Source: Blautia sp. AF19-10LB (GTDB lineage: Bacteria > Bacillota > Clostridia > Lachnospirales > Lachnospiraceae). From it: 64,000 nucleotides of DNA. The position numbers and the translations under genes were made by a program. Below are positions 17,180-26,089 of this stretch, piece after piece. The stretch is taken from assembly GCF_003461245.1 (NCBI RefSeq), contig NZ_QTWS01000001.1, positions 141,496-205,495 of the forward strand. Direction: 5' to 3'. Under the pieces are notes generated by a model, which was not told the DNA's origin, made no database searches, and was given only the letters and a program-made list of their open reading frames with translations. Positions within the stretch are counted from its first letter, which is position 1. Every line of letters starts with the position of its first letter.

Positions 17180-18526
17180 ATGAAGAAAAGATTTGCAGCT
17201 TCTGCTATGATCCTTGCGATGAGCGCGGCTACCGTACTCTCACCGCTCACTGCATTTGCAGACGCAGAAGAACAGGAACTGAACATCGCGATCTTCCAGG
17301 GTGGATATGGAGATGCTTACTGGAATCAGATGGTAGAACTTTTTGAGGAAAGCCATGAGGGCGTAAAAGTAAACATGACCATCAGCCCTACCATCGGTGA
17401 TATCATCCGTCCGCAGATCGTTGCCGGAAATGTACCGGATTTTATCTGTCTGAATGATGGCGGTGAGGACGGCGTGATCCTTTCTCTGATCAAAGAACAT
17501 GCACTTCTGAACCTGAACGATGTTTTTGATGGCGAAAACTATGCAGGAACCGGTACACTCCGTGATGATATCACAGATGGAATCCTTGCAAGCAGCAAAT
17601 GTGCCCCATATGGAGATGGTGATATCTATCTCGCACCGTTCAACAGCGGTCCGCAGGGCCTGATCTACAACAAGACATTCTTCGATGAAAACAATCTGGA
17701 AGTTCCGAAGACCTGGGATGAGTTCTTTGCCCTTGGCGATACAGTCAAAGACATCGACGGACGTTCTCTCTTCACTTATCAGGGAATCTATCCGGGATAC
17801 ATGGAAGAAATGCTCTGGCCGGCAATCGCAAATGAGTGCGGCGAAGAAGCCCTCACAAAGATCGCAAATTATGAAGAAGGTTCTTTCAATAACGAAGGCG
17901 TGCTGAAAGCCCTCACCCATATCAAAGAGATCGCAGATAAGGGATATCTTCTGGAAGGTACGGTAGGTATGAACCATACAGAATCCCAGACAGAGATGAT
18001 GCTTGGAAAAGCTGCTTTCATCACAAACGGAACCTGGATGGAAAATGAGATGCAGGATGCTCCGAGAGAAGACAGATTTGAGTTTGCCATGGCTCCGATC
18101 CCGACAGAGAATGCAGACGATGTCCACTATGTATTCGACAGCTGTGAGCAGTTTTCCATTCCGGCAGCTGCAAAGAATCAGGAACTCGCAAAAGAATTCC
18201 TTCGTTTCCTGTACAGCGATGAATCTGTATCTGCATTTGCAGAAGCTTCCGGTGCCCTTTATGCAACAAAGAGTGCCCGTGAAGTAGCAAAAGACAAACT
18301 TTCTACAGCAATCTACAATATGTATGGAATCTATGATGAAGCAAATGCATCTTCTCTGATCATGAGCTTCTCAGCAGTTCCGGCTGACTGTAAGATCAAT
18401 CCAAAAGATGAGATCTTCAACCCGATCACTTCTGTTATGAACGACGAAATGACAGTAGAAGAGTGGGCACAGAACGTAGAAGACGCTTTTGCACAGATTC
18501 GTGCAGATCAGGAAGCTGCCAAATAA
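17180..18526 (+). CDS. Sugar ABC transporter substrate-binding protein (no lipobox)
   Basis: A 448-residue family-1 extracellular solute-binding protein for oligosaccharides. The first 30 residues form a signal peptide (basic MKKR, hydrophobic core, cleavage near AFA-DAEE). There is no cysteine in the signal region, so the usual lipoprotein anchor of Gram-positive binding proteins is missing. The start is well supported by AAGGAGG. Permease genes follow after a terminator. The locus context suggests it captures fucosylated or lacto-N-biose-type oligosaccharides, an inference from neighbours only. Confidence 0.92.
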   Translation: MKKRFAASAMILAMSAATVLSPLTAFADAEEQELNIAIFQGGYGDAYWNQMVELFEESHEGVKVNMTISPTIGDIIRPQIVAGNVPDFICLNDGGEDGVILSLIKEHALLNLNDVFDGENYAGTGTLRDDITDGILASSKCAPYGDGDIYLAPFNSGPQGLIYNKTFFDENNLEVPKTWDEFFALGDTVKDIDGRSLFTYQGIYPGYMEEMLWPAIANECGEEALTKIANYEEGSFNNEGVLKALTHIKEIADKGYLLEGTVGMNHTESQTEMMLGKAAFITNGTWMENEMQDAPREDRFEFAMAPIPTENADDVHYVFDSCEQFSIPAAAKNQELAKEFLRFLYSDESVSAFAEASGALYATKSAREVAKDKLSTAIYNMYGIYDEANASSLIMSFSAVPADCKINPKDEIFNPITSVMNDEMTVEEWAQNVEDAFAQIRADQEAAK

Positions 18527-18571
18527 ATATCTTTGTCATCTACAGGACGGACGTTGTCCGATTAAGCGAAA

Positions 18572-18606
18572 AGGCTGCTGCACAATGTATGCGGCAGCCT
18601 TTTTTT
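18572..18606 (+). terminator. Internal terminator between binding protein and permease genes
   Basis: AGGCTGCTGC pairs with GCGGCAGCCT (one G-U) followed by TTTTTT, within the transporter operon. It probably limits read-through so that binding protein is made in excess over the permeases. Confidence 0.85.
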
Positions 18607-18648
18607 ACCCCAAAATGATTTGAAATCTGAAAAAAGGAGTGACCAGAC

Positions 18649-19530
18649 GTGGTAAAAAAGCCCAAATTATTCATAGCTTTGTGTACGCTTCCCGCGCTGA
18701 TTCTTACGGTCGTTTTTATGATCGTACCGATGCTGAATGCCATCTACCTGTCGTTTACCAGTTCCACTGCGCTCAGTGTTGGATTCAACAGTAAATTTGT
18801 ATTTCTGGATAATTATATTTATATGTTCAAAGACAAGGACTTTGTGCAGGCACTTTTTAATACATTTAAACTGATGCTTGTGATCCCGGCTCTGACGATC
18901 TTTCTGAGCCTGGTATTTGCTTTTATCCTTACACAGGGAGAACTCCGGGAGAAATCTTTTTATCGTACGGTATTCTTTTTCCCGAGTGTTGTCTCTATGA
19001 CGGTTGTCGGGATCGTATGGTCTTTTGTATTTAATCCGACAAGAGGAATCCTCAATCATATGCTGGATCTGTTTAACCTTTCTTCCTGGAAGCATGCCTG
19101 GCTGGGAGAGGGAAAAACAGCGCTCTGGTGTATCGGTGCCGCACTGGTATGGCAGGCGATCGGTTATTATATGGTAATGCATGTGGCTTCGATCGACGGG
19201 ATCTCTCAGGAAATCTATGAAGCTGCCTCGATCGACGGAGCGACCGGAGTCCAGAAGTTTTTCAGGATCACGATCCCGCTTCTCCGCAGGTCCATCGGAA
19301 CAACTTATATCCTTGCCCTATCAGGAACGATCAATCTGAGTTTTACCCTGTCCAATGTTATGACAGGAGGAGGACCGAACGGTGCTTCCAGTGTCCTTCT
19401 GCAGTATATGTACACGCAGGGTATGCGGAATGCAAACTTTGGCTATGCGATGGCGATCGCCATGTTTACGCTTCTGCTTGCGATCGTGCTTGCGATGATT
19501 TCACGAAAACTGTCAGCCGAGAAAGAATAG
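18649..19530 (+). CDS. Sugar ABC transporter permease 1 (MalF-like)
   Basis: A 293-residue inner-membrane permease with about six hydrophobic helices and the EAA loop that contacts the ATPase (YEAASIDGATGVQKFFRITIP). The start is GTG 18649, supported by AAGGAG about 9 bases upstream. It forms a heterodimer with the next gene product, 11 bp downstream. No ATPase gene is present in the locus; family-1 sugar importers of Firmicutes commonly share an MsmX-type ATPase encoded elsewhere, which I infer here. Confidence 0.93.
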   Translation: MVKKPKLFIALCTLPALILTVVFMIVPMLNAIYLSFTSSTALSVGFNSKFVFLDNYIYMFKDKDFVQALFNTFKLMLVIPALTIFLSLVFAFILTQGELREKSFYRTVFFFPSVVSMTVVGIVWSFVFNPTRGILNHMLDLFNLSSWKHAWLGEGKTALWCIGAALVWQAIGYYMVMHVASIDGISQEIYEAASIDGATGVQKFFRITIPLLRRSIGTTYILALSGTINLSFTLSNVMTGGGPNGASSVLLQYMYTQGMRNANFGYAMAIAMFTLLLAIVLAMISRKLSAEKE

Positions 19531-19541
19531 GAGGGAGACTG

Positions 19542-20369
19542 ATGAAAACTGTAAGAACCTGGTGTATCAGGATCCTGATGATTCTGTTTACGATTATTTT
19601 TCTTTATCCGCTTTTCTGGAACCTGATGTCTGCGTTCAAGACGAATGCGGAATATCTGACAGATCCTTATGCGCTGCCGGTATCATTGAACCTGGATAAT
19701 TTTGTAGCTGCATGGCAGAAGGCAAATATTGCGGCATATTTTGGAAATTCTGTGTTTGTAACGGTGCTGTCTACGGCATTGCTTCTGCTGTTTGTCATAC
19801 CGATTTCTTATGTACTGGCAAGATACCGCTTTGCCGGGAGCAAACTGATCTCAACGATCTATATGGCATGTATTTTCCTCCAGGCAACGTATATCATGAT
19901 CCCGCTGTTCTTGGAATTACAGGCGATCAACGGACTGAATAATCTGCCGGTACTCTGCCTGGTCTATGCGGTCATGCAGTTTCCGTTCTGCATCTTTACT
20001 CTGCAGGGCTTTATGTCTGCTGTGCCAAAAGACTATGAAGAATCTGCCCGGATCGATGGTGCCACAAACCTTCAGCTTCTTCTGAAAGTTATGGTCCCGC
20101 TTGCAAAACCGGGAATTGCAACGATCACAATGTTGAGCGCGATGGGCTTCTGGAATGAATATCCGCTGGCACTGGTTCTTCTGACCGATGATGCCAAAAA
20201 GACCCTTCCGATCGGAATGGCAAATCTGTTTGAAGTACAGAAGTATGCGACAGACTGGGGTGCACTGTTTGCGGGACTTGTGATCATTATGATCCCGACC
20301 ATGATCATTTATCTGATCGGACAGAGATATCTGCTGCAGGGAATCGGTGCAGGCGGTCTGAAAGGGTGA
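19542..20369 (+). CDS. Sugar ABC transporter permease 2 (MalG-like)
   Basis: A 275-residue partner permease with about six membrane helices and the EAA motif (YEESARIDGATNLQLLLKVM). Typical MalG-type features are the N-terminal helix followed by SAFKTNAEYL and the C-terminal GLKG. AGGAGGGAG precedes the start. It lies 31 bp before the GH29 fucosidase gene, so transport and defucosylation are probably co-transcribed. Confidence 0.93.
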   Translation: MKTVRTWCIRILMILFTIIFLYPLFWNLMSAFKTNAEYLTDPYALPVSLNLDNFVAAWQKANIAAYFGNSVFVTVLSTALLLLFVIPISYVLARYRFAGSKLISTIYMACIFLQATYIMIPLFLELQAINGLNNLPVLCLVYAVMQFPFCIFTLQGFMSAVPKDYEESARIDGATNLQLLLKVMVPLAKPGIATITMLSAMGFWNEYPLALVLLTDDAKKTLPIGMANLFEVQKYATDWGALFAGLVIIMIPTMIIYLIGQRYLLQGIGAGGLKG

Positions 20370-20399
20370 ATTGGATTTTTTTGAAGAAGGAGAAGAGAT

Positions 20400-21734
20400 A
20401 TGCCGACAGATCAGGAATTGATTAAGATTGTTCCGTCGAAGCGTCAGCTTAAGTATCAGGAAACGGAATTTTATGCATTTTTTCACTTTGGGATGAATAC
20501 GTACACGAACCGGGAATGGGGAGACGGTACGGAAGATTCCGGGATTTTTGATCCGCAGGAATTTGATGCCGGTCAATGGGTATCGGCAGTGAAAGCGGCA
20601 GGAATGAAAGGCGTGATCCTTACCTGCAAGCATCATGACGGATTTTGTCTGTGGTCGACGAAATATACGCAGCACAGTGTCGCTTCCAGTCCATGGAGGG
20701 ATGGGGTAGGGGATGTAGTGCGGGAAGTTTCGGATACCTGCCGCCGTTATGGATTGAAGTTTGGAATCTATCTTTCTCCGTGGGATCGGAATCAGCCATG
20801 TTATGGAAGTGGGAAGGAATATGACGATTATTATATTGCACAGTTGACAGAACTGCTGACCGGGTATGGGGAGATCTTCAGTGTCTGGCTGGACGGGGCC
20901 TGTGGGGAAGGTCCGAATGGAAAGAAGCAGGTTTATGACTGGGAGAGATATTATGCATGTGTACGGAACTATCAGCCAGATGCCTGCATCTGCGTCTGCG
21001 GACCGGATATCCGATGGTGCGGAAATGAAGCCGGCGATGTAAGAAACTCAGAGTGGAGTGTAGTTCCTGCACGGACGGCCCTGACAGAAAGTGTGCAGGA
21101 AAGAAGCCAGCAGTCGGACGATGAAGAATTCCGCCAGAGGAAGATCACCAGTGATATGGAAGACCTTGGAAGCCGTGCCGCTCTTGAGGGCGAACGTGAC
21201 CTGATCTGGTATCCGGCAGAAGTAAATACCTCGATCCGGCCGGGATGGTTTTATCATCCGGAAGAGGATGACCAGGTAAAAAGCCTGGAAGAACTGGTCC
21301 ATATCTATCTGGGGTCTGTTGGTGGAAATGCAACGTTTCTTCTGAATATCCCGCCGATGCCGAACGGGCTTCTGCATGAGAATGATGTGGAGCGCCTGAG
21401 GGAACTGGGAGAATGGCAGCAGAGAAGCTTTTCCCGTAATCTGCTGGAAGAATCCCACAGGCCGGTGGAACTTGTCTTCGCACTGGATGAAGCAGAAGAT
21501 GTCGGGTATCTGGTCTTAAAAGAAGAGATCCGGCACAGTCAGAGAGTAGAGGCTTTTGAAGTATTTGTAAGGGATCAGGGAGAGTGGGAGAAAGTCTATA
21601 CCGGAACCGTGATCGGCTACAAAAAAATCATCCCGGTTTTTAAAGAAAACGTGAGAGAGATCAGGATCGTACTGAACGATTACAGAGTTCTGCCACAGAT
21701 TTCCTTTGTTGGAGTGTATCCTGGGAAGAAATGA
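20400..21734 (+). CDS. GH29 alpha-L-fucosidase, subfamily B-like, cytoplasmic
   Basis: A 444-residue retaining fucosidase without a signal peptide. The catalytic barrel shows the substrate-binding histidines in FHFGMN and CKHHDGFCLW, the nucleophile Asp165 in VWLDGACGEG, and a candidate acid/base Glu210 in CGNEAG, 45 residues later, the spacing seen in GH29-B enzymes. That subfamily prefers alpha-1,3/1,4-fucose on branched Lewis-type structures. A C-terminal beta domain follows. Together with GH95 (alpha-1,2) it would strip both fucose types before GH112 acts. An AAGGAGAAGAG site precedes the start. Confidence 0.9.
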   Translation: MPTDQELIKIVPSKRQLKYQETEFYAFFHFGMNTYTNREWGDGTEDSGIFDPQEFDAGQWVSAVKAAGMKGVILTCKHHDGFCLWSTKYTQHSVASSPWRDGVGDVVREVSDTCRRYGLKFGIYLSPWDRNQPCYGSGKEYDDYYIAQLTELLTGYGEIFSVWLDGACGEGPNGKKQVYDWERYYACVRNYQPDACICVCGPDIRWCGNEAGDVRNSEWSVVPARTALTESVQERSQQSDDEEFRQRKITSDMEDLGSRAALEGERDLIWYPAEVNTSIRPGWFYHPEEDDQVKSLEELVHIYLGSVGGNATFLLNIPPMPNGLLHENDVERLRELGEWQQRSFSRNLLEESHRPVELVFALDEAEDVGYLVLKEEIRHSQRVEAFEVFVRDQGEWEKVYTGTVIGYKKIIPVFKENVREIRIVLNDYRVLPQISFVGVYPGKK

Positions 21735-22154
21735 TGAATTGTGATACAGAAAGTTATGTCAGATGCATCTGGAGAGAATCTGGAAATTGATCTGATATGT
21801 ATATAGCTGTATGAAAGTCATCCAAAAGGGATTGAAAATTACCCTGATATGCATATGGCAGAATTTAAACCATCCAAATTACAGGCAAACATTGACTTGA
21901 TTACAAGAAATAAAGTATAGAGCCAACCAAAAAAGAGAAAACAGATGACCAAAATTCTACAAAGACAAAAATAAACCATCCAGGAGCACTGCAAATGGAT
22001 GGTTTATTTTATGGAAAACAGAAAACAAGTCACTTAAGAAGTTTGAAATGGATGACTTGAATTTTCGAAAGTTGTGAAAGGTCCCATTGTCGTCCATAGA
22101 ACAGATGACCTGAATTCTATTAAATGAGAAATGGGTCGGCAGAGGATGGCATGT
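21735..22154. other. Gene-free interval with a degenerate repeated motif
   Basis: No convincing gene lies in these 420 bp. A motif close to GGATGACTTGAATT recurs in both orientations: minus at about 21811-21828 and 21861-21880, plus at 21942-21960, 22048-22066 and 22102-22120. Partial forms sit in the hairpin at 21968-22010. A short open stretch (about 21807-21911, reading ESHPKGIENYPDMHMAEFKP and on to a stop) could be a gene remnant; I do not recognise it. Confidence 0.5.
21968..22010. terminator. Perfect 15-bp hairpin, probable bidirectional terminator
   Basis: AAAATAAACCATCCA and its exact complement (21996-22010) enclose a 13-base loop, with A-run on one side and T-run on the other. It lies between the GH29 gene and the convergent ABC permease gene. 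Confidence 0.75.
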
Positions 22155-22949
22155 TTACCATTTCTGGGCATGCTTCTCAATAAAATCCAGAATGGCATAC
22201 AGCCCTATCGCAATGATACACAGGATCACGATGGACATCAGCACCCATGTCAGTTTGAAAGTCTGGGAGCCGTAGATGATCAGGTAGCCAAGTCCCTGGC
22301 GGGCGCCGATGAATTCTCCGATGATCACGCCGACAAGGCACAATCCAATATTGACTTTCATCACACTTAAGATGAGGGGCACAGAAGACGGAAGGACGAT
22401 CTTTGTCAGTTCGTCTTTTTTTGTGCCGCCGAGGGTGCGGATGAGCTTGAGTTTCTCTGGGTCGGCTTCGCGGAAACCTGTGTAGAGATTGATGATTGAG
22501 CCAAAGATCGCCACAGATATTCCGGCAACGATGATCGTCCGGACGTTGGCACCAAGCCAGACGATCAGAAGCGGGGCGAGGGCGGATTTTGGCAGGCTGT
22601 TCAGGACGACGAGGTAAGGCTCCAGGATCCGCGAAAGCTTCGGACAGCACCACAGAAGAACCGCTGTGCCGATTCCAAGAAAAACAGTAAAAGCAAAGCT
22701 GACCAGAGTCTCCATCAGCGTGATGCCAATGTGTGTAAAAAGAGACTGATCCTGCACCATCCGAAGAAACGTCTGCCAGATCTCAGAAGGACTGCTGAAG
22801 ATAAAAGAGTCGATCCAGCCCCGTCTGGCAGACACTTCCCACAAAAGCAGAAAGCCCAGGAACAAAAAGATCCTGGACACATGGATCAGATATTTTTCAC
22901 GCCGGACACGAAAGAGATATTGTTTCTGTGCAGGGGAAAGGTCAGGCAT
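22155..22949 (-). CDS. ABC transporter permease, NitT/TauT (SsuC) family
   Basis: A 264-residue permease with about six membrane segments. The family signature is visible (LNSLPKSALAPLLIVWLG, typical of SsuC/TauC/NrtB permeases), as is the cytoplasmic loop LGGTKKDELTKIVLPSSVP. Family members import sulfonates, nitrate, thiamine precursors or similar small molecules. Its start overlaps the end of the ATPase gene by 8 bp, so the two are one operon. The substrate cannot be assigned because no binding protein is encoded next to it. Confidence 0.9.
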   Translation of the reverse strand: MPDLSPAQKQYLFRVRREKYLIHVSRIFLFLGFLLLWEVSARRGWIDSFIFSSPSEIWQTFLRMVQDQSLFTHIGITLMETLVSFAFTVFLGIGTAVLLWCCPKLSRILEPYLVVLNSLPKSALAPLLIVWLGANVRTIIVAGISVAIFGSIINLYTGFREADPEKLKLIRTLGGTKKDELTKIVLPSSVPLILSVMKVNIGLCLVGVIIGEFIGARQGLGYLIIYGSQTFKLTWVLMSIVILCIIAIGLYAILDFIEKHAQKW

Positions 22950-23709
22950 ACTGGTTCAGCTCCTTCCAGATTAGATTGAAATAAGACTTAAATTCCGGTG
23001 CACTGCGCGAGGCAAGAGGGGTTCTCTCATCCAGCGACAGCCGGATTGTGACAATGCGGGCGACCTGAGCAGGGCGGGCAGAAAGGATGACCACGCGATC
23101 TGCCATACTGATCGCCTCAGAAATATCATGTGTGACCAGGATTGCGGTTTTTTGCTCTTTCTTGAGGATGCGGCCGATGTCATCGCTGACATTTAACCGT
23201 GTCTGATAATCCAGCGCGGAAAAAGGTTCGTCAAGCAAAAGAAGCTCCGGTTTCAGGGCGAGTGTGCGGATGAGAGCTGCGCGCTGGCGCATGCCGCCGG
23301 ATAACTGCGAAGGACGGGCTGTGCGGAATTTGTTGAGCCCGTAGGTATCAAGCATTTCTTCGATATAGGCAAGTTTTTCGGGCGTTTTTTCTCTGCGAAT
23401 CTCGAGACCGAGGAGGACATTTCGATAGATATTTCTCCACTCCAGAAGATGATCTTTCTGGAGCATATATCCAATGCGCGGATCGCCGGGGGACGGAGGG
23501 ATGCCGTTCATAAGGATCGTGCCTTCCTCTGCCGGGAACATGCCGCAGATCAGGTTCAGAAGCGTGGATTTCCCACAGCCGGACGGACCGACAACAGCAA
23601 GGAATTCGCCGGGCATCAGGTCAAACGATATATTTGAAAGGGCTTTTGTCTCTCCGGATACGGTATGGTAAGAAAGAGAAACATTTCTGATCTCCAGAAG
23701 GGGTTTCAT
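22942..23709 (-). CDS. ABC transporter ATPase, NitT/TauT (SsuB) family
   Basis: A 255-residue ATPase with Walker A (GPSGCGKSTLL), Q-loop (GYMLQKDHLLEW, the DxLLxW form typical of the NitT/TauT family), signature LSGGMRQRAAL, Walker B (LLLLDEPFSALD) and the H-loop (VTHDISEAI). It partners with the overlapping permease. The first gene of the pair, it has a short divergent spacer with queH. No periplasmic-type binding protein is present on either side. Confidence 0.93.
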   Translation of the reverse strand: MKPLLEIRNVSLSYHTVSGETKALSNISFDLMPGEFLAVVGPSGCGKSTLLNLICGMFPAEEGTILMNGIPPSPGDPRIGYMLQKDHLLEWRNIYRNVLLGLEIRREKTPEKLAYIEEMLDTYGLNKFRTARPSQLSGGMRQRAALIRTLALKPELLLLDEPFSALDYQTRLNVSDDIGRILKKEQKTAILVTHDISEAISMADRVVILSARPAQVARIVTIRLSLDERTPLASRSAPEFKSYFNLIWKELNQYA

Positions 23710-23843
23710 ACAAAATACCTCAAAAGAGAATCTATATTTTAAGATATGCGGGAGAGGGCATCTGTGTTATGATAGGAAAAAGGATTCCGTCGATAGCCTG
23801 ATACAGGGGATCCACATAGAAATCTTACAAGAGGAATACTATC

Positions 23844-24503
23844 ATGAACAAACGAAACTATCAGAAAGAACTTGATAAACTTATCGATAATATAAAAAAA
23901 GAAGGCAGAGTCCCGCGGCTTTTTCTCCACAGCTGCTGTGCGCCGTGCAGCAGTTACGTGCTGGAATATTTATCCCAGTATTTTGAGATCACTGTGTTTT
24001 TTTACAATCCCAATATTTCATTAGAGGAAGAATATCGCAAACGAGTCGCAGAGATTCGCCGTCTGGTAGCTGAAATGCCGTTCACACACCCGGTCCACAT
24101 CGAAGAGGGCGCCTACGATCCGCAGGTCTTTTATGAAATGGCAAAAGGCATGGAAAAAGTTCCGGAGGGCGGTGAACGCTGTTTCAAATGCTACCGTCTC
24201 CGCATGGAAGAAGCCGCAAAACTTGCCGAAGAAGGCGGTTATGACTACTTCACAACAACCCTCTCGATCAGCCCGCTCAAAAACACAGAGAAGATCAACG
24301 AGATCGGAGAAGAACTGGCAGAAATCTATAAAGTACCCCATCTTCCATCCGATTTCAAGAAGAAAAATGGCTATAAACGTTCCATCGAACTGTCCCACGA
24401 ATACGATCTTTACCGGCAGAATTACTGTGGCTGCGTCTTTTCGAAGCGCGAACAGGAAGAAAAATTGAAGCAAAAACAAATTTCAGAGGGTTCTGCTCTT
24501 TGA
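23844..24503 (+). CDS. queH: Epoxyqueuosine reductase QueH
   Basis: QueH reduces epoxyqueuosine to queuosine in tRNA anticodons, the last step of queuosine formation, and replaces the cobalamin enzyme QueG. The 219-residue protein has the metal-binding vicinal cysteines (LHSCCAPCSSY), a second pair (CFKCYRLRM) and the C-terminal CGC (NYCGCVFS), all typical of the former DUF208 family. CAAGAGGAAT precedes the start. No other queuosine genes are adjacent. Confidence 0.92.
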   Translation: MNKRNYQKELDKLIDNIKKEGRVPRLFLHSCCAPCSSYVLEYLSQYFEITVFFYNPNISLEEEYRKRVAEIRRLVAEMPFTHPVHIEEGAYDPQVFYEMAKGMEKVPEGGERCFKCYRLRMEEAAKLAEEGGYDYFTTTLSISPLKNTEKINEIGEELAEIYKVPHLPSDFKKKNGYKRSIELSHEYDLYRQNYCGCVFSKREQEEKLKQKQISEGSAL

Positions 24504-24603
24504 TTTTTCACTGGAATGTGGTAAACTGATAACAAATTATGCGTTGTCAGGACTCGTTGAAGAACCGGCAGCAGCAAAATCACCGTACAATAAGGAGGAC
24601 ATT

Positions 24604-25983
24604 ATGGCACAGTTATGGGGAGGACGTTTCACGAAGGAAACGGACAAACTTGTATACAACTTTAATGCATCTATTTCATTTGACCAGAAATTTTATAAAC
24701 AGGACATCCGCGGAAGCAAAGCGCATGTCAGAATGCTTGCAAAGCAGGGAATCCTGACAGAAGAGGAGAGAGATCAGATTCTTGAAGGACTGGATGGCAT
24801 CCTTGCAGACGTGGAATCCGGCAAGCTGGAGATCACATCCGAATATGAGGATATCCACAGCTTTGTTGAGGCAAATCTGATCGACCGCATCGGAGATCCT
24901 GGCAAGAAGCTTCACACAGGAAGAAGCCGTAACGACCAGGTTGCCCTTGACATGAAACTTTATGTCCGCGACGAGATCGAAGAGATCGACGCAGAACTCA
25001 AGAAACTTCTGGAAGCACTCCAGACCATTATGGAAAACAATGTGCACACCTACATGCCTGGATTCACACATCTTCAGAAAGCACAGCCTGTTACCCTGGC
25101 ACACCATGTAGGTGCATATTTCGAGATGTTCCGCAGAGACAGAAGCCGTATGGCAGACATCCGCAAACGTATGAACACCTGTCCGCTCGGTGCAGGCGCA
25201 CTTGCAGGAACCACCTACCCGCTGGACAGATTTTATACAGCAGAGCTGCTTGGCTTTGATGAGCCGACAAGAAACAGCATGGATTCCGTATCTGACAGGG
25301 ATTACGTGATCGAGCTTCTTTCTGCTATGTCCACTGTCATGATGCATCTGAGCCGTTTCTGCGAGGAGATCATCCTCTGGAACTCCAACGAGTACCGTTT
25401 CGTTGAGATCGACGATGCCTACAGCACCGGAAGCAGCATCATGCCGCAGAAGAAGAATCCGGATATCGCAGAGCTTGTAAGAGGAAAAACAGGCCGTGTC
25501 TATGGTGCGCTGACTTCCATCCTTACAACCATGAAAGGCATTCCGCTCGCCTACAACAAAGACATGCAGGAAGACAAGGAACTGACCTTTGACGCGATCG
25601 ACACAGTAAAAGGCTGTATCGCCCTGTTCACAGGCATGGTTTCCACCATGGAATTCCGCAAGGATGTTATGGAAGCAAGCGCAAAGAATGGCTTTACCAA
25701 CGCGACAGATGCCGCTGACTATCTCGTAAACCACGGGGTACCGTTCCGTGATGCACATGGTATCGTAGGCCGCCTTGTCCTGACCTGTATCGACAAAGGA
25801 ATCTCTCTGGATGAGCTTCCGCTTGAAGAGTACAAAGAGATCTCTCCGGTCTTCGAGCAGGACATCTATGAAGCAATCAGCATGAAGACCTGCGTAGAAA
25901 AACGTGAGACTTACGGTGCACCTGGCCCGAAGGTCATGGAGCAGATCATCGCATTAAATCGCGAATATTTAAAAAATAATTAA
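24604..25983 (+). CDS. argH: Argininosuccinate lyase
   Basis: Cleaves argininosuccinate to arginine and fumarate, the last step of arginine synthesis. The 459-residue product shows the N-terminal LWGGRF, the HTGRSRNDQV substrate loop, THLQKAQPV with the catalytic region, and the superfamily signature GSSIMPQKKNPD. Start ATG 24604 has AAGGAGGAC immediately upstream; the open frame further 5' lacks a good site. No argG is adjacent in the window. Confidence 0.97.
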   Translation: MAQLWGGRFTKETDKLVYNFNASISFDQKFYKQDIRGSKAHVRMLAKQGILTEEERDQILEGLDGILADVESGKLEITSEYEDIHSFVEANLIDRIGDPGKKLHTGRSRNDQVALDMKLYVRDEIEEIDAELKKLLEALQTIMENNVHTYMPGFTHLQKAQPVTLAHHVGAYFEMFRRDRSRMADIRKRMNTCPLGAGALAGTTYPLDRFYTAELLGFDEPTRNSMDSVSDRDYVIELLSAMSTVMMHLSRFCEEIILWNSNEYRFVEIDDAYSTGSSIMPQKKNPDIAELVRGKTGRVYGALTSILTTMKGIPLAYNKDMQEDKELTFDAIDTVKGCIALFTGMVSTMEFRKDVMEASAKNGFTNATDAADYLVNHGVPFRDAHGIVGRLVLTCIDKGISLDELPLEEYKEISPVFEQDIYEAISMKTCVEKRETYGAPGPKVMEQIIALNREYLKNN

Positions 25984-25991
25984 AAAACCTC

Positions 25992-26020
25992 TTGCATTTT
26001 TATACAAAGTGGTATAGTAT
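25992..26020 (+). promoter_or_regulatory. Candidate promoter of asd
   Basis: TTGCAT at 25992-25997 and TAGTAT at 26015-26020 are 17 bp apart, between argH and asd. An overlapping TATAGT at 26013-26018 is an alternative -10. Confidence 0.45.
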
Positions 26021-26089
26021 GTACAAAGAAAACAGATGTGTGCCACACAAAGACACATAAGAATAAATGAGTGAGGAGAAAATGTTATT

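Noticed and set aside
23710..23843. Leader of queH examined for a preQ1 riboswitch
   Set aside because: No preQ1-type stem followed by the A-rich pseudoknot tail could be found; only a plausible -10 (TATGAT) is visible.
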